Shown: positions 25,996 through 36,751, counted from the first letter of the stretch. The stretch is 64,000 nt of DNA from Sinorhizobium terangae (GCF_009601505.1 NZ_WITC01000049.1:1-64000), one strand, 5' to 3'. Numbers and translations: made by a program. Notes: generated from the sequence alone by a model not told the origin.

Positions 25996-28364
25996 TGCTC
26001 GGCACAAGCGGCGCGACCGAGCGGTCCGGTGAGATCTATCTTCCTTATATCGGGCACCTCAACGATCACGTTGTCGTTCTGGAAGACGGTTCGATCATGA
26101 CCATGGCACATGTCCAAGGTTTGCCCTTTGAACTGGAAGACGTTGAAATCCGCAATGCACGCTGCCGCGGGTTTAATACGCTCTTGCGCAACATCGCCGA
26201 TGATAACGTGTCAATAAACGCTCATCTTGTGCGGCATAACGATGTTCCGCCGCTGCCAAAACGGCAGTTCCGCAGCGCTTTTGCGAGTCGCCTGAGCGAA
26301 GCTTTTGAGCAGCGTGTGCTCTCCGGTAAACTCTTCCGCAACGATCACTTCCTAACCTTGATTGTGTTTCCCCGCGCCCCGCTTGGGAAAATAAGCAGCC
26401 GGTTCACGAGGTTCTACAAAAGAAAAGAAGCCGATCTTGCAAGCCAGATGCGAAATCTGGAAGATCTCTGGCACGTGCTTGCTGGCGCCCTCGACGCGTA
26501 TGGTCCCCGCCGGCTCGGTATTCGTGAGAAAGATGACGTGCTTTTCTCGGAGATTGGCGAAGCCCTCCGCCTGATCATGACTTGCCGTTTTACACCGGTT
26601 CCAGTCGTCAGCGGCTCACTTGGCGCTTCGATCTATACTGACAGAGTCATCTGCGGCAAGCGGGCGCTAGAGATCCGAACGCCGCAAGATAGTTACGTGG
26701 GCTCAATCTTTTCGTTACGTGAATACCCGGCAAAAACGCGGCCGGGAATGCTCAATACGCTGTTGTGCACAGACTTCCCGCTTGTTTTGAGCCAAAGTTT
26801 CTCGTTCCTCACCCGTGCACAGGCCCATGCCAAGCTCAGTCTTAAGTCCAGTCAGATGATCAGTTCCGGTGACAAGGCCATCACCCAGATTGGTGAACTT
26901 GCCAAGGCAGAGGACGCACTTGCAAGCAACGAATTCGTTATGGGCTCGCATCATTTAAGCCTTTGCGTCTATGCGGATAATCTCAATAGTCTTGCCGATC
27001 GCGCTGCGCGAGCCCGCACACGGTTGACGGATGCAGGGGCCGTCACCGTCCAAGAGAGTATCGGTATGGAGGCCGCTTACTGGTCGCAGCTTCCGGGCAA
27101 CTTCAAGTGGCGTACGCGCCCCGGGGCGATCACCTCGCGAAATTTAGCCGGTCTTGTCTCGTTTGAGAATTTCCCTGGCGGCAACGTTGAGGGCCACTGG
27201 GGCAACGCAGTTGCGCGCTTTCGCACCAATGGTGGGACCCCTTTCGATTATGTCCCCCACGAGAACGACGTTGGCATGACCGCGATATTCGGTCCTATCG
27301 GGACAGGCAAGACGACGCTCATGACCTTTATCCTGGGCATGCTCGAGCAGAGCATGGCTCACCGCAATGGCGCGATCGTCTTTTTCGACAAGGACCGTGG
27401 TGGTGAACTGTTGGTACGTGCAACGGGAGGAACATATCTGGCTCTACGCAGAGGAGCGCCGAGCGGCTTGGCGCCTCTGCGCGGCCTGCCCAATACATCG
27501 GCGTCGCGGGATTTTCTGCGCGAATGGATCGTGGCGCTGATCGAGGCCGATGGACGTGGCGGCATCACCCCGGAGGAGAACCGCCGATTGGAGCGAGGCA
27601 TTGCTCGGCAGCTTTCGTTTGAGCCGGGTATGCGCTCACTCGCAGGCCTGCGCGAATTCTTGTTGCACGGCCCATCCGAGGGTGCCGGTGCGCGACTGCA
27701 GCGGTGGTGCAGAGGAAACGCGCTCGGTTGGGCCTTTGACGGAGAGATCGATGAAGTAAGGCTGGATGCCTCAGTCACGGGCTTCGATATGACGCAACTC
27801 CTGGAGTACGAGGAGGTTTGTGCGCCGGCCGCTGCATATCTCTTGCATCGGGTGGGCGCTGTCGTGGATGGCCGTCGATTTGTCATGAGCTGCGACGAGT
27901 TTCGTTTCTACCTGCTGAACCCGCAATTCTCCGCAGTTGTGGACAAATTCCTGCTCACTGTGCGCAAGAATAACGGCATGCTTATACTCGCAACACAGCA
28001 ACCTGAGCACGTGTTGGAGTCGCCTCTCGGGGCCAGCCTTGTCGCGCAATGCATGACAAAAATCTTTTACCCATCGCCTACAGCAGACCGATCTGCCTAT
28101 ATCGACGGGCTGAAATGTACCGAACGAGAATTTCAGGCGATCCGTGAGGATATGACGATCGGCAGCCGCAAATTTTTGCTTAAGCGCGAGAGCGGAAGTG
28201 TTGTGTGCGAATTCGACCTTCGGGAGATGCGCGAATATGTCGCCGTACTCTCGGGACGGGCAAACACCGTGCGCTTTGCAGATCAGCTACGTCAGACATA
28301 TGGCGAGAACTCGCCTGCATGGCTCGACGAATTCATGGCGCGTTACGATGAAGTACAAGACTGA
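25995..28364 (+). CDS. virB4: VirB4 T4SS ATPase
   Basis: 789 residues, standard length. Walker A is GPIGTGKTTLM near residue 432. Walker B follows near 635 in FVMSCDEFRFYLL, and the downstream ILATQQPEHVLESPLG is the conserved RecA-like block of VirB4. It hydrolyses ATP to energise pilus assembly and substrate transfer and sits at the cytoplasmic base of the channel. The start overlaps the virB3 stop by one base. Confidence 0.96.
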   Translation: MLGTSGATERSGEIYLPYIGHLNDHVVVLEDGSIMTMAHVQGLPFELEDVEIRNARCRGFNTLLRNIADDNVSINAHLVRHNDVPPLPKRQFRSAFASRLSEAFEQRVLSGKLFRNDHFLTLIVFPRAPLGKISSRFTRFYKRKEADLASQMRNLEDLWHVLAGALDAYGPRRLGIREKDDVLFSEIGEALRLIMTCRFTPVPVVSGSLGASIYTDRVICGKRALEIRTPQDSYVGSIFSLREYPAKTRPGMLNTLLCTDFPLVLSQSFSFLTRAQAHAKLSLKSSQMISSGDKAITQIGELAKAEDALASNEFVMGSHHLSLCVYADNLNSLADRAARARTRLTDAGAVTVQESIGMEAAYWSQLPGNFKWRTRPGAITSRNLAGLVSFENFPGGNVEGHWGNAVARFRTNGGTPFDYVPHENDVGMTAIFGPIGTGKTTLMTFILGMLEQSMAHRNGAIVFFDKDRGGELLVRATGGTYLALRRGAPSGLAPLRGLPNTSASRDFLREWIVALIEADGRGGITPEENRRLERGIARQLSFEPGMRSLAGLREFLLHGPSEGAGARLQRWCRGNALGWAFDGEIDEVRLDASVTGFDMTQLLEYEEVCAPAAAYLLHRVGAVVDGRRFVMSCDEFRFYLLNPQFSAVVDKFLLTVRKNNGMLILATQQPEHVLESPLGASLVAQCMTKIFYPSPTADRSAYIDGLKCTEREFQAIREDMTIGSRKFLLKRESGSVVCEFDLREMREYVAVLSGRANTVRFADQLRQTYGENSPAWLDEFMARYDEVQD

Positions 28365-28378
28365 CGGAGGCAATATTC

Positions 28379-29065
28379 ATGAAAATAGCACAACTCACGG
28401 CAACGGCGATTGCGGCCTGCCTCCTTCTGCGGGCCCCCGCCCGAGCGCAGTTGCTCGTCAGCGATCCGGTAACGGAAGCCCAGTCGCTTCTAACTGCAGG
28501 AAACACTGCGCAGAACGTTGTGCACACATTGGCATTGCTCGAGCAAACAGTGCAAATGGTGCAGATGTTCACGACGTCCTTCGGGGTCACGGGGCTTTTA
28601 ACCTCACTCAACCAGCCGAGCCGCTATCCGTCTACGGATCACCTTGAAAAGCAGATGTTTGCTGCTCGGGCGCCAGCATCGCCGACAGCGCGCGCGATCG
28701 CATCGGATGCCGAAAACGATGTCGTATGGGGTAACGACGCGCAAGGGACTGTCTTACGCGAGCAGATTATAGGCTCTTCCAATGCAGCGGGGGCCGCAGC
28801 CGGCAATTTGGACGCTATGGATCATCGCCTGAGGGAAAATGCCAGCACGCTAAATCAGCTTTCCGGCTCAAGGAACATTATGCAGGCGACCGTCACCAAC
28901 GGTCTAATTCTCAAGCAGATCCACGACGCGATTATTCAGAACACTCAGGCTACTAGCCTATTGACGATGACCGCTGCACAGGCACGCCTTCAAGAAGCAG
29001 AGGAGGCAACGACACAGCGGCATGAACGCCAGGAAACTGCGAAGATGTTTGCCACGGCACCGTAA
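28379..29065 (+). CDS. virB5: VirB5 minor pilin
   Basis: 228 residues with a signal peptide (LTATAIAACLLLRAPARAQ) and a largely helical secreted part. The N-terminal VSDPVTEAQSLLTAGNTAQNVVHT and C-terminal TMTAAQARLQEAEEATTQRH match the VirB5 plan. It is a minor T-pilus component placed at the tip and involved in host contact. It starts 14 bases after virB4. Confidence 0.9.
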   Translation: MKIAQLTATAIAACLLLRAPARAQLLVSDPVTEAQSLLTAGNTAQNVVHTLALLEQTVQMVQMFTTSFGVTGLLTSLNQPSRYPSTDHLEKQMFAARAPASPTARAIASDAENDVVWGNDAQGTVLREQIIGSSNAAGAAAGNLDAMDHRLRENASTLNQLSGSRNIMQATVTNGLILKQIHDAIIQNTQATSLLTMTAAQARLQEAEEATTQRHERQETAKMFATAP

Positions 29066-29147
29066 TTTTTTGGTCAGATTTATCGCTCGGGTGGACGCGC
29101 AGCCGGTCCCCACCGGAGGGCGGAGAGAAGCAAATCAGGTTGGAGCG

Positions 29148-30035
29148 ATGACTTTCAGGATTGCCGCGCCGTTTACAGCTATTCACCTGACCTTTGATAC
29201 GGCCTTTAACATCAAGCTGAACACGATACTGGAGAAGATCCAGAGCGCGGTCAGCGCGCCGCTGGTGGCGTGCGTCACGCTTTGGATAATAGTTCAGGGC
29301 ATTTTGGTCATGCGCGGTGAAATCGACACGCGTCGTGGCATTACAAAGGTCATCATGGTGTCCCTTGTTGTCTCCCTCGTGGTGGGGCAGGCGAACTACC
29401 ATGATTACGTCGTGTCAATCTTTGAGGACACGATCCCAAACTTCGTGGACCGGGTCAGTGGCAGTCACATTCCATTCGTTGAGGTTCCGGTAAAGCTCGA
29501 CATCATATTCGCTCAAAGCCAATACCATTTTCAAAGGATAGCATCCGAAATCGGACCAATGAACGGCCAAGATATTCTCGCCTTTGAAGGCGCGCAGTGG
29601 GTTTTTTACGGCGCGCTTTGGACTGCGTTCGCAATCTACGATTCCGCTGGAATTCTCACGAAGGTGCTGGTGGCAATTGGACCGCTGATCCTTGTAGGCT
29701 ACCTCTTTGAACGCACTCGAGACATGGCTGCTAAATGGGTAGGTCAACTCCTCTCCTACGGGATACTTTTGCTCCTGCTGAACATCGTGGCAACGATGGT
29801 TATCGCGACTGAAGCGGCCGCCCTTGCGGTAATGCTGCGCGTGATCTCTTTATCGGGCACGACCGCAGCCAAGATTATCGGCCTTTATGAACTCGACATG
29901 TTCTTTCTCGCCGGAGACGCTCTGATCGTCGCGCTCCCGGTGATCGCCGGCAACATTGGAGGCGGCTTTTTGGGAGGAACACACCAAATTGGCAGCAGCC
30001 TGAATCGCCACCTCGCTCAATTAACGCGTGGCTAG
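29148..30035 (+). CDS. virB6: VirB6 polytopic channel protein
   Basis: 295 residues from ATG 29148 (MTFRIAAPFTAIH), exactly the Agrobacterium VirB6 length; a longer frame from 29022 overlaps virB5 and is unlikely. Several hydrophobic segments include VACVTLWIIVQGILVM, VIMVSLVVSLVVGQ and LLSYGILLLLLNIVATMV. VirB6 is part of the inner-membrane channel. Confidence 0.93.
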   Translation: MTFRIAAPFTAIHLTFDTAFNIKLNTILEKIQSAVSAPLVACVTLWIIVQGILVMRGEIDTRRGITKVIMVSLVVSLVVGQANYHDYVVSIFEDTIPNFVDRVSGSHIPFVEVPVKLDIIFAQSQYHFQRIASEIGPMNGQDILAFEGAQWVFYGALWTAFAIYDSAGILTKVLVAIGPLILVGYLFERTRDMAAKWVGQLLSYGILLLLLNIVATMVIATEAAALAVMLRVISLSGTTAAKIIGLYELDMFFLAGDALIVALPVIAGNIGGGFLGGTHQIGSSLNRHLAQLTRG

Positions 30036-30066
30036 ATCCAACCATTCACTCAACTTGGAAGATGGA

Positions 30067-30228
30067 ATGAAGTATTGCCTCTTGCTTCTAATTCTTACTC
30101 TAGCCGCGTGCCAGACAACCGGCAAGCCGGCGGCCTGCAAGGGTCCAATTTTCCCGCTGAATGTTGGACGCTGGCAACCGGCTCCATCAGATCTTCAGGT
30201 CACGGGAGAACTTAATGAAGGGCCCTGA
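30067..30228 (+). CDS. virB7: VirB7 lipoprotein
   Basis: 53 residues from ATG 30067 with GGAAG upstream. The signal peptide MKYCLLLLILTLAAC ends in a lipobox (LAAC), and a second cysteine (ACKGP) near residue 24 would bond to VirB9, as in Agrobacterium. It anchors the outer-membrane core complex. Its end overlaps the virB8 start by 14 bases. Confidence 0.92.
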   Translation: MKYCLLLLILTLAACQTTGKPAACKGPIFPLNVGRWQPAPSDLQVTGELNEGP

Positions 30229-30922
30229 ATATGCTCTGCTGGTGGAGAGAGAAGCATTGGCTGCCCATTACAAGGAGGTGGAAGCCTTTCAAACTGCACG
30301 TGCGAAGTCATCACGGCGTCTCTCCAAGGTGCTGATCGCCACTGCAGCGGTCGCTGTTCTTGGAAATGTTGTACAGGCGTTTACGATCGCCACCATGGTT
30401 CCGTTAAACAAGCTTGTGCCTGTTTATCTTTGGGTACGGCCCGATGGTACAGTTGACAGTGAAGTGGCCGTTTCACGGCTACCGGCGACGCAAGAGGAAG
30501 CAGTTGTGAATGCCTCCCTTTGGCAGTATGTGCGCCAGCGCGAGAGCTATACAGCGGACACGGCTCAGTATGCCTATGATCTCGTGTCAGGTTTCAGTGC
30601 TCCGGCCGTGCGACAAGAATATCAAGAGTTCTTCAACTACCCCAATCCAGAATCCCCCCAAGTGGTAATCGGTAAGCGTGGCAGGCTGGACGTCGAGCAC
30701 ATCGCCTCGAGTGACATCTCGCCGGGTGTGCAACAGATTCGCTACAAGCGCACGCTCCTCCTGGAGGGGCAGATGCCGGTGGTGAGCACTTGGACTGCAA
30801 CCGTTCACTATGAAAAGGTGACAAGCCTGCCCGGCCGATCGAGGCTAACCAACCCGGGGGGCTTACTTGTTACCTCCTATGAAACCTCGGAGGATTCCGT
30901 CTCGAACCTGGGGGGCAACTAA
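30215..30922 (+). CDS. virB8: VirB8 bitopic assembly factor
   Basis: 235 residues from ATG 30215 (MKGPEYALLVEREALAAHYKE) with GGGAG ahead. One transmembrane helix (VLIATAAVAVLGNVVQAFTI) is followed by the periplasmic NTF2-like domain, with WQYVRQRESYTADTAQYAYD and later the conserved YKRTLLLEGQMP. VirB8 nucleates assembly of the inner-membrane and core complexes. Confidence 0.94.
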   Translation: MKGPEYALLVEREALAAHYKEVEAFQTARAKSSRRLSKVLIATAAVAVLGNVVQAFTIATMVPLNKLVPVYLWVRPDGTVDSEVAVSRLPATQEEAVVNASLWQYVRQRESYTADTAQYAYDLVSGFSAPAVRQEYQEFFNYPNPESPQVVIGKRGRLDVEHIASSDISPGVQQIRYKRTLLLEGQMPVVSTWTATVHYEKVTSLPGRSRLTNPGGLLVTSYETSEDSVSNLGGN

Positions 30923-30924
30923 CC

Positions 30925-31803
30925 ATGACGAAAGAAACGCTGCTCACACTGGCTTGTTTGCTTTTCATCACGCTGGGGGCGCGTGCGGAAGACATTCCTA
31001 CGGCCGGGAAGCTGGATCCTCGCATGCGCTATCTAGCCTACAACCCAGACCAGGTGGTGCGCCTGTCAACCGCTGTCGGGGCAACTATGGTTGTGACATT
31101 TGGAGCGAACGAGACGGTCACAGCCGTCGCCGTTTCCAACAGCAACGACCTCGCAGCCCTTCCGCGCGGTAACTATCTCTTCTTCAAGGCAAGTCGCGTG
31201 CTCTCCCCGCAGCCGGTTATTGTGCTCACAGCGAGCGATGCGGGTATGCGGCGATATGTTTTCAGCATCTCCGCCAAGACCATGTCTGGGCTCGACAAAG
31301 AGCAGCCTGAGCTCTACTACAGCGTACAATTCGCCTATCCTGGCGATGAGGTTGCGGCTCGGCGCAAGCAAGCGGAACAGAGGTCCGTCGCCTATCGGCT
31401 CCGCGCGGAAGCACTGTATCAACGCAGGGCTAAGGATTTATTAGATCAGCCGGCCGCAACCGGCAGTCCCAGCGCCAACAATTGGCATTACGTCGCCCAG
31501 GGGGATCGTTCGCTGATGCCCTTGGAAGTTTTTGACAACGGCATCACCACTGTATTCCGCTTCCCAGGCAACGCGCGCATACCATCTATCTATACGATCA
31601 ATCCAGATGGCAAGGAAGCCACCGCCAATTATTCAGTCAAAGGAGACTATGTCGAGATTTCCTCGGTTGCTCGTGGTTGGCGACTGAGAGATGGAGACAC
31701 GGTGTTATGCATCTGGAATAGCGCGCACGATCCACTTGGCCGAGATCCCGGCACCGGCACGGTCAGACCAGATGTTTGGCGTGTCTTAAAGGAACCGCGG
31801 TGA
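30925..31803 (+). CDS. virB9: VirB9 outer-membrane core protein
   Basis: 292 residues with signal peptide ([16 protein letters not shown]). The N-terminal part contains [19 protein letters not shown], and the C-terminal beta-sandwich has [18 protein letters not shown], both conserved in VirB9/CagX. It pairs with VirB7 and VirB10 to form the outer core. The start is two bases after the virB8 stop, and its own stop overlaps virB10 in TGATG. Confidence 0.95.
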   Translation: MTKETLLTLACLLFITLGARAEDIPTAGKLDPRMRYLAYNPDQVVRLSTAVGATMVVTFGANETVTAVAVSNSNDLAALPRGNYLFFKASRVLSPQPVIVLTASDAGMRRYVFSISAKTMSGLDKEQPELYYSVQFAYPGDEVAARRKQAEQRSVAYRLRAEALYQRRAKDLLDQPAATGSPSANNWHYVAQGDRSLMPLEVFDNGITTVFRFPGNARIPSIYTINPDGKEATANYSVKGDYVEISSVARGWRLRDGDTVLCIWNSAHDPLGRDPGTGTVRPDVWRVLKEPR

Positions 31804-32939
31804 TGAGCGACAACAATCCACAATCCATGCACGATGTGGATGCGACCGGATCCATTGTTTCTGACACACCTCGTCGGCGCCTTTCGGGAACGCAGAAGTT
31901 GATGGTCGCAGGCCTAATTCTGGCGTTATCCCTAGGTCTCATCTGGCTGGGTGGTCACTCAAAGGAAGTGGACGGCGCTTCCCTGCCTCAAACAACGATT
32001 CTCAGCGCCAACACCGAACCCTTTCGTCCGTCGCCGATTGAAATTGCACCTGATCCCCCGGCAACCCAGAAGCCTGCGCAGCCGACAGGACCTGCGTCAG
32101 AGGCGAGCCAGCCGGAAGGCGATGACGGACGGCCTGAGAAAACGCCGATTTTTGCTTATAGCAGCGGTGATCAAGGCATCAGCAGGCCGGCACGACGGCC
32201 GGGCATTGGCCACGAACACGAAGACAAGGAACTGGACAGCTCCTTGCCTAACGGCGAAGCTTCAGTGGAGAATGATCTTTCAACGCGGATGAAGCCGACT
32301 GTGCTGCAGGCAAGCCGGGCCACACTCTTACCCCACCCTGACCTCATGATCACGCAAGGAACGATTATTCCGTGCATTTTGCAAACAGCGATCGATACCA
32401 ATTTGGCGGGGTATGTGAAATGCGTATTGCCCCAGGACGTTCGTGGGGAAACCGGCAGCGTTGTGCTCCTAGATCGCGGCACGACCGTGGTTGGCGAAGT
32501 CCAGCGTGGCTTGCAACAAGGAGATGCGCGCGTGTTTGTGATCTGGAATCGCGCCGTTACACCAGATCATGCCGTTGTGTCGCTCGCGTCACCAGGAGCT
32601 GACGAAGTTGGCCGCTCGGGACTGCCTGGCACGGTCGACAATCACTTCTGGGCGCGCGTTGGAGGGGCAATGCTCTTGAGCGCCGTCCAGGGTGCTTTCC
32701 AGGCGGCTAGTGGTTACGCGGGCAGCTCAGGTGCCGGCACTAGCATTAACAGCTTTCAAGGGAACGGAGAACAAAGCGCCAATACGTTGCTAAGGGCGTC
32801 GATCAACATTCCACCCACGTTGAAGAAAAACCAGGGGGACGCGGTATCGATATTTGTCGCGCGCGACATCGACTTTTCAGACGTATACGAGCTTCGGACA
32901 CCCACTGGGGCAACGAAAGCGGGAAATCGGAAAACCTAG
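31803..32939 (+). CDS. virB10: VirB10 core-complex energy sensor
   Basis: 378 residues from ATG 31803. A cytoplasmic N-terminus, one membrane helix ([18 protein letters not shown]), a proline-rich periplasmic stretch (about residues 60-120) and the C-terminal beta-barrel domain with [20 protein letters not shown] and [20 protein letters not shown]. VirB10 spans both membranes and responds to ATP use by VirD4 and VirB11 to open the channel. Confidence 0.95.
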   Translation: MSDNNPQSMHDVDATGSIVSDTPRRRLSGTQKLMVAGLILALSLGLIWLGGHSKEVDGASLPQTTILSANTEPFRPSPIEIAPDPPATQKPAQPTGPASEASQPEGDDGRPEKTPIFAYSSGDQGISRPARRPGIGHEHEDKELDSSLPNGEASVENDLSTRMKPTVLQASRATLLPHPDLMITQGTIIPCILQTAIDTNLAGYVKCVLPQDVRGETGSVVLLDRGTTVVGEVQRGLQQGDARVFVIWNRAVTPDHAVVSLASPGADEVGRSGLPGTVDNHFWARVGGAMLLSAVQGAFQAASGYAGSSGAGTSINSFQGNGEQSANTLLRASINIPPTLKKNQGDAVSIFVARDIDFSDVYELRTPTGATKAGNRKT

Positions 32940-32978
32940 CCCCAGGTAGTTCAACGATAACGAAAATCGGAGACCTGA

Positions 32979-34019
32979 ATGCAGACGAAGGCAGATCCTC
33001 AATTGCGGTTTCTCCTCAAACCAGTTTTGAGATGGCTTGAGGAGCCAAGGACCGAAGAAGTCGCGATTAATGGACCCGGAGAGGCTTTCGTTCGCCAGGC
33101 CGGCGGATATACAAAATATCCGTTATCTCTCACCTACGACGACCTCGAAGACATCGCGATCTTGGCGGGCGCGTTAAGAAAGCAAGATGTTGGGCCACGA
33201 AGCCCTCTCTGCGCCACCGAATTGCCAAATGGAGAACGGCTACAAATCTGTTTGCCGCCGGCTGTGCCGTCGGGCACCGTCAGCCTGACAATTCGGCGTC
33301 CCAATTCACGTGTTCCGGAGCTCAAGGAAGTCGCGTCGCGGTATGACGCTTCGCGATGGAATCAGTGGCGCTCGCGCGAGCGGCGCCAAGCTGAACAGGA
33401 CGAACAGATCCTTCAGCATTACGACGGCGGTGATCTGGTGGGATTCCTGCATGCATGCGTGACAGCCCGGCTGACGATGCTGCTGTGCGGGCACACCGGC
33501 AGCGGCAAGACGACAATGAGCAAGACTCTGATCAGCGCCATACCGCCGCATGAAAGACTGATCACTATCGAAGACACGCTCGAACTCGTAATTCCGCATG
33601 AGAATCACGTCAGGCTACTCTACTCAAAGGATGGGGTGGGCGTAGGTTCGGTCACGGCAGAACAACTGCTACAGGCCAGCCTCCGCATGCGACCGGATCG
33701 CATCCTGCTCGGCGAGATGCGCGACGATGCCGCTTGGGCTTATCTCAGCGAGGTAGTTTCCGGCCATCCGGGATCAATCTCCACTATACATGGGGCCGAT
33801 CCCGCTCAGGCTTGCAAAAAGCTGTTTTCGCTAGTCAAGAGCAGCTCGCAAGGAGCTGCTCTTGAAGACCGCACGCTGATTGATATGCTGTCGGCCGCCA
33901 TCGATGTCATTGTGCCGTTCCGTACCTATGGCGAGGTCTATGAGGTCGGCGAGATTTGGCTTGCGGCCGACGCCCGCCGACGCGGAGAGACAGTGACCGA
34001 TCTTCTCAAACAGCATTAG
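32979..34019 (+). CDS. virB11: VirB11 traffic ATPase
   Basis: 346 residues. Walker A GHTGSGKTTMSKTL near residue 170, Asp box TIEDTLELVI, Walker B-like ILLGEMRDDAAW near 245 and His box GHPGSISTIHG. This set defines the VirB11/PulE secretion ATPases, hexamers that switch the machine between pilus assembly and substrate transfer. It is the last virB gene, 39 bases after virB10. Confidence 0.96.
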   Translation: MQTKADPQLRFLLKPVLRWLEEPRTEEVAINGPGEAFVRQAGGYTKYPLSLTYDDLEDIAILAGALRKQDVGPRSPLCATELPNGERLQICLPPAVPSGTVSLTIRRPNSRVPELKEVASRYDASRWNQWRSRERRQAEQDEQILQHYDGGDLVGFLHACVTARLTMLLCGHTGSGKTTMSKTLISAIPPHERLITIEDTLELVIPHENHVRLLYSKDGVGVGSVTAEQLLQASLRMRPDRILLGEMRDDAAWAYLSEVVSGHPGSISTIHGADPAQACKKLFSLVKSSSQGAALEDRTLIDMLSAAIDVIVPFRTYGEVYEVGEIWLAADARRRGETVTDLLKQH

Positions 34020-34280
34020 GCATTGTTCCTGGAGCTATCGTTCAGTCGCTACGGGATGCCTATCAAGCCTTTTGCATCGGTATTTGTACGAGCCATGATC
34101 TCGGTCATAAGACGACCCGATTTGCCGACACTGTCGTGACGCAACATCGCCGCCATCTCGGGTACGCATACCGACATTCGCCAAGTGGATTGGCGTTGGG
34201 GCAGCTGTTGCGTGTAAGGGTAGCCTTTCGGTGCTTGACGAGGGGTCCAGCTGTCGGGCTCGAGTTTGAAAGGTGAGACG

Positions 34281-35105
34281 TTGAAACATGTTCTTGTCAT
34301 TGATGACGATGTCGCCATGCGGCACCTCATTGCCGAGTATCTTACAATGCGCGCCTTTAAGGTAACCGCAGTAACGGATAGCTGGCAGTTCAATCGCGTG
34401 CTCATGAGTGAGGCGGTCGATCTCGTTGTTGTTGATCTCAATCTAGGTCGTGAGGATGGGCTCGAAATCGTCCGCAATTTGGCAACAAAATCCAATGTTC
34501 CCATAATTACCATCAGCGGCGATCGTCTCGAGGAGGCTGAGAAAGTTGTTGCACTGGAGCTTGGAGCAACTGATTTCATAGCTAAGCCTTTTGGAATGCG
34601 AGAATTCTTAGCGCGCATCCGAGTAGCCTTGCGCGAGCGCCCGATCAGCCCAAGGGCAAAGGATCGACGATTGTTTCATTTCGCCGGGTGGACGCTCAAT
34701 GTTAAGCAGCGCCAGCTGATCTCTGAACAGGCTGGCGAGGTCAAGCTGACATCCGGTGAGTTCAACCTTCTAATCGCCTTTCTGGAGAAACCACGCGATG
34801 TTTTATCCAGAGAACAGCTTCTGTTTGCGAGCCGAGTGCGTGGAGAGGAGGTATGTGACCGCAGTGTTGACGTTTTCATCCTGCGTTTGCGCCGAAAGCT
34901 GGAGGCCGATCCGACTAACCCTCGTCTGATTAAAACATTCCGGGGTGCGGGTTATTTCTTCGATGCCGACGTGGAAATAAGCTACGGCGTCACTTGGCCG
35001 GCCTGCTCCCTGACCTCCGTTGACGTTGCCCCCTCCGCACCCGTGTCCCGGCAATCGGGGGGGCGAACCGACCGGAGCGCCCATTCGTTTCCAAACAGGC
35101 CGTAA
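34281..35105 (+). CDS. virG: VirG response regulator
   Basis: 274 residues if begun at TTG 34281 (reads LKHVLVIDDD). AGGTGAG at 34271-34277 is ideally placed, and Agrobacterium virG also starts at a TTG at this point; an upstream TTG at 34266 is in frame. The receiver has the acidic pocket VIDDD, the phosphoacceptor Asp in VVVDLNLGREDG near residue 51 and the conserved Lys in FIAKPFG. The OmpR-type winged helix has RSVDVFILRLRRKLE and the end IKTFRGAGYFFDADVEIS. About 35 residues after that are extra compared with Agrobacterium and low in similarity. It activates promoters with vir boxes. It is separated from virB11 by 261 bases in which I saw no clear vir box. Confidence 0.94.
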   Translation: MKHVLVIDDDVAMRHLIAEYLTMRAFKVTAVTDSWQFNRVLMSEAVDLVVVDLNLGREDGLEIVRNLATKSNVPIITISGDRLEEAEKVVALELGATDFIAKPFGMREFLARIRVALRERPISPRAKDRRLFHFAGWTLNVKQRQLISEQAGEVKLTSGEFNLLIAFLEKPRDVLSREQLLFASRVRGEEVCDRSVDVFILRLRRKLEADPTNPRLIKTFRGAGYFFDADVEISYGVTWPACSLTSVDVAPSAPVSRQSGGRTDRSAHSFPNRP

Positions 35106-35604
35106 AATACCCGTCCTTCGCAATGTACGCTTCACTACTGCAGTGATCGCCAGCGAGCTGAAGTCGCTTCTGGCCTCCGCGCCGGAGAACCGCATCTAAT
35201 TCCTTCGTGTCGCTGTGGACATCGGCATTATGAACATTGTTCATAGTTCCATGAAAAATTGCCATTTTCTATTCACGGGCCCGCATGCTAATGGGGCGCC
35301 GCAGTTCAAGCAAGATTGGGCCGGTCGGCCGCCCCGGCGGTGAACTGGGCGAGCCATTTTGCCGCTCGAATTAAGTCGAGGCGCGTGTTCTGCTTCTGAA
35401 CGACAGGATAGTTATGGACACAGAGCTTGATTTATCAGCACGGCTTAGCGACCACGCCTGTTGCACTGCGCGGGGATCGATCTCCTGCCTGTCGAGGCGA
35501 GAACAACCCCCGGCGGCCCGGCCGTGAACGAGATGGGCCTCCCCCAAGGCGGATGGTTTCGGCCTCGGCCCATCACGCCCATTGCTCCATGTATGGACTA
35601 GCAC
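35106..35604. other. Region before nodD; possible degenerate nod-box-like sequence
   Basis: About 500 bases without a recognisable gene. Near 35229-35278 there is an inverted repeat TGAACATTGTTCA followed by an AT-rich tract containing CCATTTTCTATTC that weakly recalls the 3' half of a nod box, but the GATG and ATC anchors are off-register. It may hold LysR-type nodD autoregulatory sites. Confidence 0.3.
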
Positions 35605-36531
35605 ATGCGTTTTAAGGGCCTGGATCTCAATCTCCTCGTTGCGCTCGACGCTCTGATGACCGAACGCAAGCTCACGGCTGCGGCACGCAGCATCAATCTC
35701 AGTCAGCCAGCTATGAGCGCGGCCATCGCCCGGCTACGCACCTATTTCGGCGACGAGTTATTTACAATGCAGGGCCGCGAACTCATCCCAACACCACGTG
35801 CTGAAGCCCTTGCTCCCGCAGTCCGCGACGTCCTGCGGCACATCCAGTTTTCCATCATTTCCTGGGACATGTTCAACCCGGCTGCATCGCAGCGCCGTTT
35901 CAGGATCATCCTGTCCGATTTCATGACGCTTGTGTTCTTCGAGAAGGTTGTGGAGCGTGTGGCGCGGGAAGCGCCCGGCGTCGGTTTCGAGCTGTTGTCT
36001 CTCGATGATGATCCCAATGAGCCGCTGCGACGCGGCGAACTCGATTTTCTGATCATGCCGGAACTGTATATGTCGAACGAGCATCCAAAAGCGGATCTGT
36101 TCGAGGAGAGATTCGTGTGCGTCGGCTGCCCCAAGAACCAGCAGCTAATGCGACCGCTTTCCTTCGAAACATATATGTCGATGGGGCATGTTGCAGGCAC
36201 GTTCGGGTGGACGTTGAAGCCCTCCCTCGAGGAATGGCTATTGCTCGAGCATCGTCTCAAGAGGCGCGTCGAGGTCGCCGCGCCCGGTTTTAGCTTACTA
36301 CCGTCGTTGCTGTCAGGCACCGAGCGTATCGCGACGATACCCCTTCGGCTCGCCCTTCATCTTGCAAAGACAATGCCGCTACGCATTGTCGAGCTTCCGC
36401 TACCGCTTCCAGCATTCACCGAGGCTGTCCAATGGCCCGCCCTCCACAACAGGGATCAGGCAAGCATCTGGATGCGGGAGGTCCTGCTACAGGAGGCTGC
36501 CCGATTCGAATCTCCATCCGAGACTTGCTAG
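35605..36531 (+). CDS. nodD: NodD transcriptional activator
   Basis: 308 residues, the standard NodD size. The N-terminus [20 protein letters not shown] and the LysR helix-turn-helix [20 protein letters not shown] are characteristic. The inducer-binding half contains [20 protein letters not shown] and PEHPKAD-like segments such as [19 protein letters not shown]. NodD binds nod boxes and, with host flavonoids, activates nod operons. In this window four recognisable nod boxes would be its targets. The gene is transcribed towards the nod-box unit at 36704 rather than divergently from nodA. Confidence 0.96.
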   Translation: MRFKGLDLNLLVALDALMTERKLTAAARSINLSQPAMSAAIARLRTYFGDELFTMQGRELIPTPRAEALAPAVRDVLRHIQFSIISWDMFNPAASQRRFRIILSDFMTLVFFEKVVERVAREAPGVGFELLSLDDDPNEPLRRGELDFLIMPELYMSNEHPKADLFEERFVCVGCPKNQQLMRPLSFETYMSMGHVAGTFGWTLKPSLEEWLLLEHRLKRRVEVAAPGFSLLPSLLSGTERIATIPLRLALHLAKTMPLRIVELPLPLPAFTEAVQWPALHNRDQASIWMREVLLQEAARFESPSETC

Positions 36532-36703
36532 CGCAAAAGCAGATCATCCGCCACTTCTAGCGAACGCATGGATCTGCGGGCCCGATCGCCCCGTCAGCAC
36601 CAGGGGTATAGATAGCGCTCTGGCAAAGCTGGACAGTTCCGACCCAAAAAGCTGGTGTAGCAGGAGCGAGGTGCTCAGGCCGATGCCGAGCAGCGTAGCA
36701 GGT

Positions 36704-36751
36704 CATGCTGCTCACGGATAGAACTTATTCAATCAATCAATTTTACTCAGC
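36704..36751 (+). promoter_or_regulatory. nod box before the glycosyltransferase unit
   Basis: CAT (36704), GATA (36717) and ATTCAATCAATCAATTTTAC (36727-36746) occupy the nod-box positions. The 3' half matches 20 of 25 consensus bases, including CAATCAATTTTAC. The 5' half is degenerate but in register. The next recognisable gene on the strand is the glycosyltransferase at 37186. Confidence 0.7.

Noticed and set aside
26460-26490. TGGCACG-containing sigma54-like sequence inside virB4
   Set aside because: The distance to TTGC is one base short and it lies within a coding region with no gene start after it.
35229-35278. nod-box-like sequence before nodD
   Set aside because: Only the ATTTT tract and part of the 3' half agree; the GATG anchor is missing, so it is mentioned only as a weak possibility in the region entry.
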